DNA of 64,000 bases from Ramlibacter sp. (GTDB lineage: Bacteria; Pseudomonadota; Gammaproteobacteria; Burkholderiales; Burkholderiaceae_C). Under the pieces are notes generated by a model. The model was not told the origin of the DNA. It did no database searches and saw nothing but the letters and a program-made list of their open reading frames with translations. Both the position numbers and the translations under genes were made by a program. Below are positions 43,008 through 51,296 of this stretch, in pieces. The stretch is from NCBI GenBank assembly GCA_019635435.1, contig JAHBZM010000001.1, positions 2,728,001-2,792,000 of the forward strand, written 5' to 3'. Numbering within the stretch: position 1 is the first letter of the stretch; each line of letters opens with the position of its first letter.

Positions 43008-44687
43008 TCAACCCGCCATGGCATCGGCGGGGGCCGTCGAAGCCATGGATTGTGCGCGTTGCCAACCCGAGAGTATGGCCTTGAGCGATGCGGCCACGAT
43101 GTTGGTGTCCATTCCAACGCCGAACAGGGTGCGGTCGTTGACGCGCAACTCCAGGTAGGCCACGGCCCGCGCATCCGCGCCCTCGCCGACCGCATGCTCG
43201 TGGTAGTCCAGCACGCGGATGGCCTGGCCCGTGGACTGCGCCATGCCGCTCACAAATGCGTCGATGGGACCGGTGCCACCGCACTCGAATTCATGGTGCT
43301 GCCCGTTGAGCAGCACATTCGCGGTCATGACCACGCTGCCATCCGCCTGCTCGGTGACCTTGTGGTGCGGCGCCGCGGTGCCATCCAGGCCGTATTCACG
43401 CTCGAAGAGCTGCCACAGATCCCGGCCCGTGAGCTCCTTGCCCGAGGTGTCGGTCACGCCCTGCACCACCTGGCTGAACTCGATCTGCAGCCGGCGCGGC
43501 AACTCGAGCCCGTATTCGCTTTCGAGCAGGTAGGCAATGCCGCCCTTGCCCGACTGGCTGTTGACCCGGATCACGGCCTCGTAGCTGCGCCCCAGGTCTT
43601 TCGGGTCGATGGGGAGGTATGGAATGTCCCAGGCATCGCTGTCCCTGCGCACGGCAAAGGCCTTCTTGATGGCGTCCTGGTGCGAGCCCGAGAACGAGGT
43701 GTAAACCAGGTCCCCCGCATAGGGGTGGCGCGGATGCACCGGCAACTGGTTGCAGTACTCCACGGTGCTGCGGATCGAATCAATGTCGGAGAAGTCCAGT
43801 CCGGGCGACACGCCCTGGGTATAGAGGTTCAACGCCACATTGACCAGGTCCAGATTGCCCGTGCGTTCACCATTGCCGAACAAACAGCCCTCGACACGGT
43901 GCGCGCCCGCCTGCAACGCGAGCTCGGCGGCCGCCACGCCGGTTCCGCGGTCATTGTGCGGGTGCACCGAGATCACCACGCCAGCATGGTGCTTGAGTTT
44001 TCTGCACATCCATTCAATCTGGTCGGCAAAAATGTTCGGCGTGGCGTTTTCCACCGTGGTGGGCAGGTTCAGGATGATCGGGCGGCCCGGCCCCCAGGCC
44101 GCGATGGCGGTCTCGCAGGCCTGCAGCGAGACCTCGAGCTCGGCCATCGAGAAGGTTTCGGGCGAGTACTGCAACACCCACTCGGTGTCGGGCTGTTGGT
44201 CGGTCAGGTGCCGGATCATCGTGACATGGTGCTCGATCAACGCCATGACCTCAGGCACTTCCAGGCCAAACACGACGCGGCGCCAGACCGGTGCCACGGC
44301 GTTGTACACATGCACGATGGCCCGTCGCGCGCCGGCCAGCGACTCGACGGTGCGACCGATCAACTCCTCGCGCGCCGGCGTCATCACCTGGATGGTCACA
44401 TCGTCGGGAATGAGATTTTCGTCGATGAGCTTGCGGACAAAGTCAAAGTCCGTTTGCGAGGCCGCCGGGAAGCCGACCTCGATTTCCTTGAAGCCGATCT
44501 TCACAAGCATCTGGAACATGCGCAGCTTGCGCAGCGGGTCCATGGGCTCGATCAGGGCCTGGTTGCCGTCGCGCAGATCCGTGCTGAGCCAGATGGGGGC
44601 CTGGGTAAGGACCGCATCCGGCCACGTCCGGTCGCGCAGGCCGATGGGCTTGAACGAAGGGTATTTGCTGGCTGGTTGTTTCAACAT
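43008..44687 (-). CDS. leuA: 2-isopropylmalate synthase, type 2 (long form)
   Basis: 559 aa from MLKQPASKYPSFKPIGLRDR; a TTG start 18 nt upstream is less likely. This form resembles the fungal/actinobacterial LeuA clade: LSTDLRDGNQALIEPMDP replaces DTTLRDGEQSPG, and metal ligands appear in ISVHPHNDRGTGVAAAELAL and FGNGERTGNLDLVNVAL. The C-terminal regulatory domain covers about residues 415-555 (FGVGMDTNIVAASLKAILSGW). It is the first gene after the leucine leader. Both isoforms in one operon may give different feedback sensitivities. Confidence 0.94.
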   Translation of the reverse strand: MLKQPASKYPSFKPIGLRDRTWPDAVLTQAPIWLSTDLRDGNQALIEPMDPLRKLRMFQMLVKIGFKEIEVGFPAASQTDFDFVRKLIDENLIPDDVTIQVMTPAREELIGRTVESLAGARRAIVHVYNAVAPVWRRVVFGLEVPEVMALIEHHVTMIRHLTDQQPDTEWVLQYSPETFSMAELEVSLQACETAIAAWGPGRPIILNLPTTVENATPNIFADQIEWMCRKLKHHAGVVISVHPHNDRGTGVAAAELALQAGAHRVEGCLFGNGERTGNLDLVNVALNLYTQGVSPGLDFSDIDSIRSTVEYCNQLPVHPRHPYAGDLVYTSFSGSHQDAIKKAFAVRRDSDAWDIPYLPIDPKDLGRSYEAVIRVNSQSGKGGIAYLLESEYGLELPRRLQIEFSQVVQGVTDTSGKELTGRDLWQLFEREYGLDGTAAPHHKVTEQADGSVVMTANVLLNGQHHEFECGGTGPIDAFVSGMAQSTGQAIRVLDYHEHAVGEGADARAVAYLELRVNDRTLFGVGMDTNIVAASLKAILSGWQRAQSMASTAPADAMAG

Positions 44688-44708
44688 GGTGGGTTCTCGG
44701 TTCAAAAA

Positions 44709-44757
44709 ACCAGCAGCCCAAGAAAAACGGCCCGCTGCTGGTGCAAACGGGCCGTTG
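44709..44757 (-). promoter_or_regulatory. Leucine attenuator: terminator and competing hairpin
   Basis: On the minus strand AACGGCCCG (rc of 44748-44756) pairs with CGGGCCGTT (rc of 44726-44734), followed by TTTTTCTT: a rho-independent terminator within the leuA leader. A competing stem is possible between the terminator loop segment CCAGCAGC and GCTGCTGG just downstream (44710-44717). Read-through would be favoured when the ribosome stalls on the leader peptide's Leu codons. Confidence 0.85.
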
Positions 44758-44776
44758 ATCGGGAAATGCGCGTGCG

Positions 44777-44830
44777 CTACCGTCTCCGCCCGTTGGGGGA
44801 TAGCAGTAGGGCCAGCGAAATGTGGTGCAT
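44777..44830 (-). CDS. leuL: leuA leader peptide
   Basis: 17 residues, MHHISLALLLSPNGRRR, with four Leu codons (CTG, CTA, CTG, CTA) within five positions. It ends 20 nt upstream of the terminator hairpin of the leuA operon, the correct geometry for ribosome-mediated attenuation. It lies a few bases after the -10 of a TTGACA promoter. It is too short to be found by ordinary gene calling. The rare-looking CTA codons in a high-GC genome would strengthen stalling. Confidence 0.85.
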   Translation of the reverse strand: MHHISLALLLSPNGRRR

Positions 44831-44836
44831 CGAATT

Positions 44837-44863
44837 ACTTTAGCACAAGTTGGCGCATGTCAA
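44837..44863 (-). promoter_or_regulatory. Promoter of the leuA operon
   Basis: On the minus strand TTGACA (rc of 44858-44863), 15-bp spacer, TGC-TAAAGT with an extended -10 TG. It starts about 16 bp after the pssA stop, so leuA is transcribed separately from pssA. The spacer is short, which the TG motif may compensate. Confidence 0.7.
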
Positions 44864-44878
44864 CAGTCCGGCCGTTCT

Positions 44879-45688
44879 TCACTTGTGCAGGCCGCGCTCG
44901 TCAGGCTCGTCGGTCGACGTGCTGATCACACTGGTTTGCTGGCCCTTGAAGCGGCGCCAGCCATAAACCACATAGCCGCTCAGGCCATAGACCACGAACA
45001 GGCTGAACAGCACCGTGGGCGGGTGGATGTTGATCACCGCGATGCCCAGCGCGATCAGCACGATCACGGCAAACGGCACGCTGCGCTTCATCTGCACATC
45101 CTTGAAGCTGTAGAACGGCACGTTGGTGACCATGGTCAGCCCGGCATACAGCGCAAAGGCAAACATGAACCAGGCGGCGTCGTAGCCCTTGACGCCAAGT
45201 TCGGTCATGAGCGAGATGAAACCCGCCACCAGGGCGGCGGCCGCCGGAGACGGCAGGCCCTGGAAATAGCGCTTGTCGACCACGCCGGTGTTGACGTTGA
45301 AGCGCGCCAACCGCAGCGCCGCGCAGGCGCAGTAGACAAAGGCCGCGAACCAGCCCCAGCGGCCCAGGCCCTTGAGCGCCCACTCATAGGCAATCAGCGC
45401 GGGCGCCGCGCCGAACGAGACCATGTCGGACAGCGAGTCCATCTGCTCGCCAAACGCGCTCTGGGTGTTGGTCATGCGGGCCACGCGGCCGTCCAGGCTG
45501 TCCAGGATCATGGCCGCGAACACGCCGACCGCGGCCATGTCAAAGCGCCCGTTCATGGCCATCACCACGGCGTAGAAGCCGCCAAACAGTGCGGCCAGGG
45601 TAAACAGGTTGGGCAGGATGTAGATGCCCTTGCGGCGCTTGCGCACCACCACGCCATCCACCACGGTGTGCCGGGGATCGTTGTTCAT
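44879..45688 (-). CDS. pssA: CDP-diacylglycerol--serine O-phosphatidyltransferase
   Basis: 269-aa membrane enzyme that makes phosphatidylserine, the precursor of phosphatidylethanolamine. The CDP-alcohol phosphotransferase motif D-G-x2-A-R-x8-G-x3-D-x3-D is exact in DGRVARMTNTQSAFGEQMDS plus LSD. Around eight hydrophobic helices follow. This is the PssA/Gram-positive-like form, not the PLD-type enzyme of E. coli. It sits between ilvC and leuA; the link to amino acid genes is positional only. psd is not in this window. Confidence 0.95.
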   Translation of the reverse strand: MNNDPRHTVVDGVVVRKRRKGIYILPNLFTLAALFGGFYAVVMAMNGRFDMAAVGVFAAMILDSLDGRVARMTNTQSAFGEQMDSLSDMVSFGAAPALIAYEWALKGLGRWGWFAAFVYCACAALRLARFNVNTGVVDKRYFQGLPSPAAAALVAGFISLMTELGVKGYDAAWFMFAFALYAGLTMVTNVPFYSFKDVQMKRSVPFAVIVLIALGIAVINIHPPTVLFSLFVVYGLSGYVVYGWRRFKGQQTSVISTSTDEPDERGLHK

Positions 45689-45723
45689 TCGATGAGTTTA
45701 AGTCAGCGCCGCCCGAAAATGTC

Positions 45724-45754
45724 AAAAGGCCACCCGGGGGTGGCCTTTCCTTTT
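45724..45754 (-). terminator. Terminator after ilvC
   Basis: On the minus strand AAAGGCCACC and GGTGGCCTTT form a 10-bp stem around CCCC-type loop bases, then TTGAC. The T-run is short but the stem is strong. It separates ilvC from pssA. Confidence 0.75.
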
Positions 45755-45775
45755 CATTGACTGCAGGCGCAAGGA

Positions 45776-46792
45776 TCAGTTGCGGGTCTGGTCCACCAGC
45801 TTGTTCTTCTTGATCCAGGGCATCATCGCGCGCAGGGTTTCGCCCACGGTTTCAATCTGGTGCTCGGCCGTCAGGCGGCGGCGGCTCAGCAGCGTCGGGG
45901 CGCCGGCCTTGTTTTCCAGGATAAAGCTCTTGGCGTACTCACCGGTCTGGATGTCCTTCAGGCACTGCTTCATGGCCTTCTTGGTCTCTTCCGTCACGAT
46001 GCGCGGGCCGGTCACGTACTCGCCGTACTCGGCGTTGTTCGAGATCGAGTAGTTCATGTTGGCGATGCCGCCTTCATAGATCATGTCCACGATCAGCTTG
46101 AGCTCGTGCAGGCACTCGAAATACGCCATTTCAGGCGCGTAGCCGGCTTCCACCAGCGTCTCGAAGCCCGCCTTGATCAGCTCGACGGTGCCGCCGCACA
46201 GAACGGCCTGCTCACCGAACAGGTCGGTTTCGGTTTCTTCGCGGAAGTTGGTCTCGATGATGCCGGCCTTGCCGCCGCCATTGGCCATGGAGTAGGACAG
46301 GGCCAGGTCACGGGCCTTGCCGCTCTTGTCCTGGTGCACGGCCACAAGGTGGGGCACGCCGCCGCCCTGGGCGTAGGTGCCACGCACGGTGTGGCCCGGG
46401 GCCTTGGGGGCCACCATCCACACGTCCAGGTCGGCGCGGGGCGTGACGAATCCGTAGTGCACATTGAAGCCGTGGGCGAACACGAGGGAAGCACCGGACT
46501 TGATGTGGGGCTCGACATCGTTCTTGTAGACGTTGGCGATCTGCTCGTCGGGCAGCAGGATCATGACCACGTCGGCCGACTTGACCGCGTCAGCCACTTC
46601 CGCGACCTTCAGGCCTGCCTTCTCGACCTTGGGCCACGAAGCCCCGCCCTTGCGCAGGCCGACCACGACCTTGACGCCGCTGTCGTTGAGGTTCTGCGCA
46701 TGGGCATGGCCCTGCGAACCGTAGCCGATGATCGCGACTGTCTTGCCCTTGATCAGGCTCAGGTCGCAGTCCTTGTCGTAATAAACCTTCAT
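45776..46792 (-). CDS. ilvC: Ketol-acid reductoisomerase
   Basis: 338-aa class I enzyme, second step of valine/isoleucine biosynthesis. MKVYYDKDCDLSLIKGKTVA leads into the NADP-binding loop AIIGYGSQGHAHAQNLNDSG. PKAPGHTVRGTY and the Mg-binding acidic residues in LFGEQAVLCGG and CLHELKLIVDMIYEGG complete the catalytic domain. It lies 38 bp after ilvH in an ilvI-ilvH-ilvC operon. Confidence 0.98.
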   Translation of the reverse strand: MKVYYDKDCDLSLIKGKTVAIIGYGSQGHAHAQNLNDSGVKVVVGLRKGGASWPKVEKAGLKVAEVADAVKSADVVMILLPDEQIANVYKNDVEPHIKSGASLVFAHGFNVHYGFVTPRADLDVWMVAPKAPGHTVRGTYAQGGGVPHLVAVHQDKSGKARDLALSYSMANGGGKAGIIETNFREETETDLFGEQAVLCGGTVELIKAGFETLVEAGYAPEMAYFECLHELKLIVDMIYEGGIANMNYSISNNAEYGEYVTGPRIVTEETKKAMKQCLKDIQTGEYAKSFILENKAGAPTLLSRRRLTAEHQIETVGETLRAMMPWIKKNKLVDQTRN

Positions 46793-46830
46793 GGTTTCTC
46801 CTGTTGAAATCGTTGATGTGAAAAGAATGT

Positions 46831-47322
46831 TCAGGCGCGCAGGATGCGCTCGCCCCGGCCAATGCCGCTGGAGCCCGTGCGTACGGTTTCGAGAATGGCG
46901 CTGCGGTCAATCGCCTCAAGGAAGGCGTCGTTCTTGCCCTGGTCGCCCGTGAGTTCGATGGTGTAGCTCTTCTCGGTCACGTCGATGATGCGGCCGCGGA
47001 AGATGTCGGCCATGCGCTTCATCTCCTCGCGCTCCTTGCCCACCGCGCGCACCTTGACCATCATGAGCTCGCGCTCGGTGTAGGCGCCTTCGGTCAGGTC
47101 GACCACCTTGACCACTTCGATCAGGCGGTTCAGGTGCTTGGTGATCTGCTCGATCACGTCGTCCGAACCGGTGGTCTGGATCGTCATGCGCGACAGCGAG
47201 GCATCCTCGGTCGGCGCCACGGTGAGCGATTCGATGTTGTAGCCACGGGCCGAGAACAGGCCCACCACGCGGGAAAGAGCGCCGGGCTCGTTTTCCAGCA
47301 GGACAGCAATGATGTGTTTCAT
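46831..47322 (-). CDS. ilvH: Acetolactate synthase small (regulatory) subunit
   Basis: 163 aa. An N-terminal ACT domain, MKHIIAVLLENEPGALSRVV and GLFSARGYNIESLTV, binds valine for feedback inhibition. The C-terminal domain contains DVTEKSYTIELTGDQGKNDAFLE. The ATG at 47322 is preferred, with AGAGGAG 10 nt upstream; a longer frame from 47358 is unlikely. It associates with IlvI encoded upstream. Confidence 0.97.
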   Translation of the reverse strand: MKHIIAVLLENEPGALSRVVGLFSARGYNIESLTVAPTEDASLSRMTIQTTGSDDVIEQITKHLNRLIEVVKVVDLTEGAYTERELMMVKVRAVGKEREEMKRMADIFRGRIIDVTEKSYTIELTGDQGKNDAFLEAIDRSAILETVRTGSSGIGRGERILRA

Positions 47323-47401
47323 GATTTGAAGACTCCTCTTTTCGCCGCCCTCCCCCATGCACGGTAATGCACGGGCTTGGCAAGCAATAGATTCGTCCGG
47401 G

Positions 47402-47470
47402 TTTGCTATTGAACTGATAGCTGAATATGCCCGCTGGACGCGGACTACAGCCCCATTTTATATCCAGGCC
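47402..47470 (+). repeat. Dispersed 65-75 bp element, copy C (ilvI-ilvH gap)
   Basis: TTTGCTATTGAACTGATAGC head, CCGCTGGACGCGGACTACAG centre, tail CCCCATTTTATATCCAGG. It lies in the 147-bp gap between ilvI and ilvH, its end touching the ilvI stop. It is the intergenic copy that best shows the full head hairpin. Confidence 0.72.
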
Positions 47471-49245
47471 TAAAGATCTTCCGATCCCAGCAGCATTTCG
47501 GTGATGCCGGCGCCGGCCTTGACCATCGGGAACACGTTCTCGGTGGGGTCGGTGCGGAAATCCATGAACACCGTGCAGTCCTTGAGCTTGCGCGCCTCGC
47601 GCAACGCGGGCTCCACGTCCTGCGGCCGCTCGATCAGCATGCCGACGTGGCCATAGGCCTCGGCCAGCTTCACGAAGTTGGGCAGCGCGTCCATGTAGCT
47701 GTGGCTGTAGCGGCCTTCGTAGTCCAGCTCCTGCCACTGGCGCACCATGCCCAGGTAGCGGTTGTTCAGCGAGACGATCTTGATTGGCGTGTTGTACTGC
47801 AGGCAGGTGGACAGTTCCTGGATGCACATCTGCACCGAGCCCTCACCGGTGATGCAATAGACCTCGCTGTCGGGCTTGGCGAGCTTGATGCCCATGGCGT
47901 AGGGGATGCCCACGCCCATGGTGCCCAGGCCGCCGGAATTGATCCAGCGGCGCGGCTCGTCAAAGCGGTAGTACTGGGCCGCCCACATCTGGTGCTGGCC
48001 CACGTCGGAGGTGATGTAGGTGTCGGCGTCCCTGGTCATGTTCCACAGCGTCTCGACGACGTACTGGGGCTTGATGACTTCCTTGTTGTTGCGGTCGTAC
48101 TTGAGGCAGTCGCGCTTGCGCCAGCCGTCAATGGTTTCCCACCAGCCCCCCAGGGCACCGGCGTCGGGCTTGATATCGCTCTCGCGCACCATGGCGATCA
48201 GCTCGGCCAGCACTTCCTTGACGTCGCCCACGATGGGGATGTCCACCTTGACGCGCTTGGAGATGCTCGACGGGTCGATGTCGATGTGGATGATCTTGCG
48301 TTCGTTCTGCGCGAAATGCTTGGGGTTGCCGATCACGCGGTCGTCAAAGCGCGCGCCCACGGCCAGCAGCACGTCGCAATTCTGCATGGCGTTGTTGGCT
48401 TCGATGGTGCCGTGCATGCCCAGCATGCCCAGGAACTTGCGGTCGCTGGCCGGGTAGGCGCCCAGGCCCATCAGCGTGTTGGTGCAGGGATAGCCCAGCA
48501 GGTCCACCAGGGTGCGCAGTTCCTGCGTGGCATTGCCCAGCAGCACGCCACCGCCGGTGTAGATGTAGGGCCGCTTGGCATTGAGCAGCAGTTGCAGCGC
48601 CTTGCGGATCTGGCCGCCATGGCCCTTGCGCACGGGGTTGTACGAGCGCATTTCCACCGATTCCGGGTAGCCGGCATAGGTGGTCTTGTTGAACGACACG
48701 TCCTTGGGGATGTCCACCACCACCGGGCCGGGACGGCCGCTGCGGGCGATGTGGAAGGCCTTTTTCATGACCATGGCCATGTCACGCACGTCCTTCACCA
48801 GGAAGTTGTGCTTGACGATCGGACGCGTGATGCCCACGGTGTCGCATTCCTGGAACGCATCGAGGCCAATGGCGGCCACCGGGACCTGCCCGGTGATGAT
48901 CACCATCGGGATGCTGTCCATGTAGGCGGTGGCGATGCCGGTGATGGCGTTGGTCACGCCGGGCCCCGATGTAACGAGCGCCACGCCCACGTCGCCGGTG
49001 GCGCGGGCATAGCCGTCGGCCGCGTGCACGGCGGCCTGCTCGTGGCGCACCAGCACGTGCTGGATGGTGTCCTGCTTGTAGAACGCGTCGTAGATGTGCA
49101 GGACCGCGCCACCCGGGTAACCCCAGATGTACTTGACGCCTTCAGCCTGAAGCGCCTTGACGAGGATTTCGGAACCGCGCAGTTCCTGCGAATGGGATGA
49201 AGCGGATGCCGCTGCCGCCGAGATTTCGGCCTTTGAAATTTCCAT
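47470..49245 (-). CDS. ilvI: Acetolactate synthase large (catalytic) subunit
   Basis: 591-aa ThDP-dependent enzyme forming acetolactate from pyruvate. HEQAAVHAADGYARATGDVG contains the catalytic Glu; TSGPGVTNAITGIATAYMDS and GEGSVQMCIQELST (ThDP-Mg motif GEGS, N about 28 residues later in LNNRYLGMVRQWQ) are standard. I choose the ATG at 49245 (MEISKAEISAAAASASSHSQ); a TTG two codons upstream is less likely. The first 25 residues are low-complexity. It is the first gene of ilvI-ilvH-ilvC. Confidence 0.97.
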   Translation of the reverse strand: MEISKAEISAAAASASSHSQELRGSEILVKALQAEGVKYIWGYPGGAVLHIYDAFYKQDTIQHVLVRHEQAAVHAADGYARATGDVGVALVTSGPGVTNAITGIATAYMDSIPMVIITGQVPVAAIGLDAFQECDTVGITRPIVKHNFLVKDVRDMAMVMKKAFHIARSGRPGPVVVDIPKDVSFNKTTYAGYPESVEMRSYNPVRKGHGGQIRKALQLLLNAKRPYIYTGGGVLLGNATQELRTLVDLLGYPCTNTLMGLGAYPASDRKFLGMLGMHGTIEANNAMQNCDVLLAVGARFDDRVIGNPKHFAQNERKIIHIDIDPSSISKRVKVDIPIVGDVKEVLAELIAMVRESDIKPDAGALGGWWETIDGWRKRDCLKYDRNNKEVIKPQYVVETLWNMTRDADTYITSDVGQHQMWAAQYYRFDEPRRWINSGGLGTMGVGIPYAMGIKLAKPDSEVYCITGEGSVQMCIQELSTCLQYNTPIKIVSLNNRYLGMVRQWQELDYEGRYSHSYMDALPNFVKLAEAYGHVGMLIERPQDVEPALREARKLKDCTVFMDFRTDPTENVFPMVKAGAGITEMLLGSEDL

Positions 49246-49537
49246 GATCAACCTTTGTGAATTTCTCTGACGAAAAACCTTGGGTGCCCCTTGCCGTGCT
49301 CTTGTGGAGTGGGTCGGGACTTAGAGCCAAAACCATGGGCGGGCTGCTTGCACCGCCGGATCAGGGCTCGTTTGCCTTTTGACTTGCAGCGCCGATTATC
49401 GCACTGCCGCGCCCGTAGCGCCACAAACCGCCCGGGGCGATGCCATAATTTGCGGTTTCCCGCACGCTGTCCGGGGCCCTTGCCGCCGGAACAGGATCAA
49501 GGCCCTCCCTCCGAGAACGCTGCCCAGCTGCCGACCT

Positions 49538-50104
49538 TTGGCTACCGAACAAGAACTCTCCGAGCTCCTCAAAAGCGTTGAAAAGCGGGCCTTCAAGCGC
49601 GCCCTGTACCACGTCAGGGACACCGAGGCGGCGCTGGACATCGTGCAGGACAGCATGATGAAGCTGGCCGAGCACTATGGCGACAAGCCGCCGGCCGAGC
49701 TGCCCATGCTGTTCCAGCGCATCCTGTCCAACTGCATGCTGGACTGGTTCCGGCGCCAGAAAACGCGCAACGCCCTGTTTTCGAACATGAGCGACTTCGA
49801 ATCCGGGTCGGATGACGGGGATTTCGATTTGCTGGAAACTTATGCAGCCTCCGACGGCTCTCAAGGCGCTGAAAGCAGCGAGCAGTCGCTGGGCCGGGCC
49901 CAGATATTGCGTGAGATCGAGGCTGAAATACAACAACTGCCCGGTCGTCAACGGGAAGCCTTCCTCCTGCGTTACTGGGAGGAGATGGACGTGGCGGAAA
50001 CGGCCGCGGCCATGGGCTGTTCCGAAGGCAGTGTCAAAACGCACTGCTCCAGGGCAGTCCAGGCCCTCAGCAAGGCTCTGAAGGCAAAGGGAATCCAGAC
50101 ATGA
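49538..50104 (+). CDS. ECF-type RNA polymerase sigma factor
   Basis: 188 aa. It probably starts at TTG (LATEQELSELLKSVEKRAFK), where the conserved family N-terminus begins; an in-frame ATG at 49379 would add 53 residues unlike sigma factors. Region 2 includes ALDIVQDSMMKLAEHYGDKP and LSNCMLDWFRRQKTRN. Region 4 includes LPGRQREAFLLRYWEEMDVAETAAAMGCSEGSVKTHCSRA (residues 140-178). The ATGA overlap with a small membrane protein gene (DUF3619) suggests that product is its anti-sigma factor. Divergent from ilvI. Confidence 0.9.
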   Translation: MATEQELSELLKSVEKRAFKRALYHVRDTEAALDIVQDSMMKLAEHYGDKPPAELPMLFQRILSNCMLDWFRRQKTRNALFSNMSDFESGSDDGDFDLLETYAASDGSQGAESSEQSLGRAQILREIEAEIQQLPGRQREAFLLRYWEEMDVAETAAAMGCSEGSVKTHCSRAVQALSKALKAKGIQT

Positions 50105-50538
50105 GCAATTCGATCCAACACCAGACCCAGCTGCAGCAGGACCGCCTTGGCCTGCGCCTGGCGGCGCGCCTGTCCGAGGGCGCCGACGACCTGCCCTACG
50201 ACATCGCCGAGCGCCTGCGTGCCTCGCGCGTGCGGGCGCTGGCGCAGCGCAAGGTGCTCAAGGTACGCCCCGTGCGCGTGGTATCGATGTCCGGCGGCGC
50301 CGCCACCCTGGGTTTTGACGGCGACCACCTCGGCTGGTGGGGCCGCGTGGCCTCCACCCTGCCCCTGGTCATGCTGGCGGCGGGCCTGATCGCCATCAAT
50401 GTCATCCAGAATGAAAACCGCGCGCAGGAGGTGGCCGAGGTCGACGCCGCCCTGCTGATTGACGACCTGCCCCCGTCGGCCTACGCCGATCCGGGCTTCA
50501 TCCAGTTCCTCAAGGCCGGCGGCGAGCGGGAACTGTAG
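50101..50538 (+). CDS. DUF3619 protein, candidate anti-sigma factor
   Basis: 145 aa. Cytoplasmic N-terminal half (QDRLGLRLAARLSEGADDLP, then DIAERLRASRVRALAQRKV), a single membrane helix (WWGRVASTLPLVMLAAGLIAINVIQN, residues about 79-104) and a short periplasmic C-terminus (LLIDDLPPSAYADPGFIQFL). One-helix topology plus a 4-nt overlap with an ECF sigma gene resembles sigma/anti-sigma pairs. No zinc-binding anti-sigma motif is seen, so the role is inferred from context. Confidence 0.82.
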   Translation: MSNSIQHQTQLQQDRLGLRLAARLSEGADDLPYDIAERLRASRVRALAQRKVLKVRPVRVVSMSGGAATLGFDGDHLGWWGRVASTLPLVMLAAGLIAINVIQNENRAQEVAEVDAALLIDDLPPSAYADPGFIQFLKAGGEREL

Positions 50539-50543
50539 GCACC

Positions 50544-51281
50544 ATGGTCCTTTCCGCCGCGGCCTGTGCCGCCGCTACTGCCTTGCGCCGCCCTGTCCCT
50601 GCCCTGTCGTTGGCGGTGGGCGCGCTGCTGCTGGCAGGCGCCTCGACCGGCGTGCTTGCGCAATCCCCAGCCCCAAGCCCGGCCACGCCGCCCGCGACCA
50701 ATATGCCCGCCACGGTGGCCAGGCCAGCCGCTGCCCGAGCCTCGGCGCCGCGACCGGCCAAGGCACCCGTCGGCTCCGGCTGGAAAGAGCTCTCTGCCGC
50801 GCAGCAGCAATCGTTGCAGCCGCTGGCCGCGCAGTGGGACAAGCTCAGCGAGGGCCAGAAACGCAAGTGGATTGCCCTGGCCAGGAACTACCCCAAGCTG
50901 GCCCCCGACGAACAGGCCAAGCTGCACAGCCGCATGACCGAGTGGGTGGCCCTGAGCCCCCAGCAGCGCACCCAGGCCCGGCTGAACTTTGCCAACACCA
51001 AGCGCCTCTCGCCCGACGATAAAAAGGCCAAATGGGCGGCCTACCAGTCGCTCAGCGCCGAAGAAAAGCAGAAGCTCGCTGCGCGCGCGGACCCCAAACC
51101 CAAGGGCGTGGCCGCCGCGGTCAAGCCTGTGCCTCCCCAGAAACTGGCCAAGATCGGCAAGGACCGAGGCGCCGACCCGAAAGCCCCCGCCGCGGCCGGC
51201 CCGGGGCCGGTCGATCACAATACGCTCTTGCCGCAACAGCCGCCTGGCTCGACACCGGCTGCCCCTGCGCAGACCCACTGA
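50544..51281 (+). CDS. DUF3106 domain periplasmic protein
   Basis: 245 aa. A probable signal peptide (RPVPALSLAVGALLLAGASTGVLAQS) precedes a Pro/Ala linker and the DUF3106 repeats: WKELSAAQQQSLQPLAAQWD, KLSEGQKRKWIALARNYPKL, and similar helical blocks with conserved Trp and Leu (residues about 76-185). The tail is Pro/Ala-rich. Function is unknown. It starts 5 bp after the DUF3619 gene, so it is in the sigma-factor operon and may be part of an envelope response. Confidence 0.85.
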   Translation: MVLSAAACAAATALRRPVPALSLAVGALLLAGASTGVLAQSPAPSPATPPATNMPATVARPAAARASAPRPAKAPVGSGWKELSAAQQQSLQPLAAQWDKLSEGQKRKWIALARNYPKLAPDEQAKLHSRMTEWVALSPQQRTQARLNFANTKRLSPDDKKAKWAAYQSLSAEEKQKLAARADPKPKGVAAAVKPVPPQKLAKIGKDRGADPKAPAAAGPGPVDHNTLLPQQPPGSTPAAPAQTH

Positions 51282-51296
51282 GCCCTGCAACCACTG

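Noticed and set aside
49246..49420. Possible ilvI leader peptide (MVLALSPDPLHK...) upstream of ilvI
   Set aside because: The frame has Val and Leu codons at the start but continues into ilvI without a timely stop, and I see no terminator/antiterminator pair.
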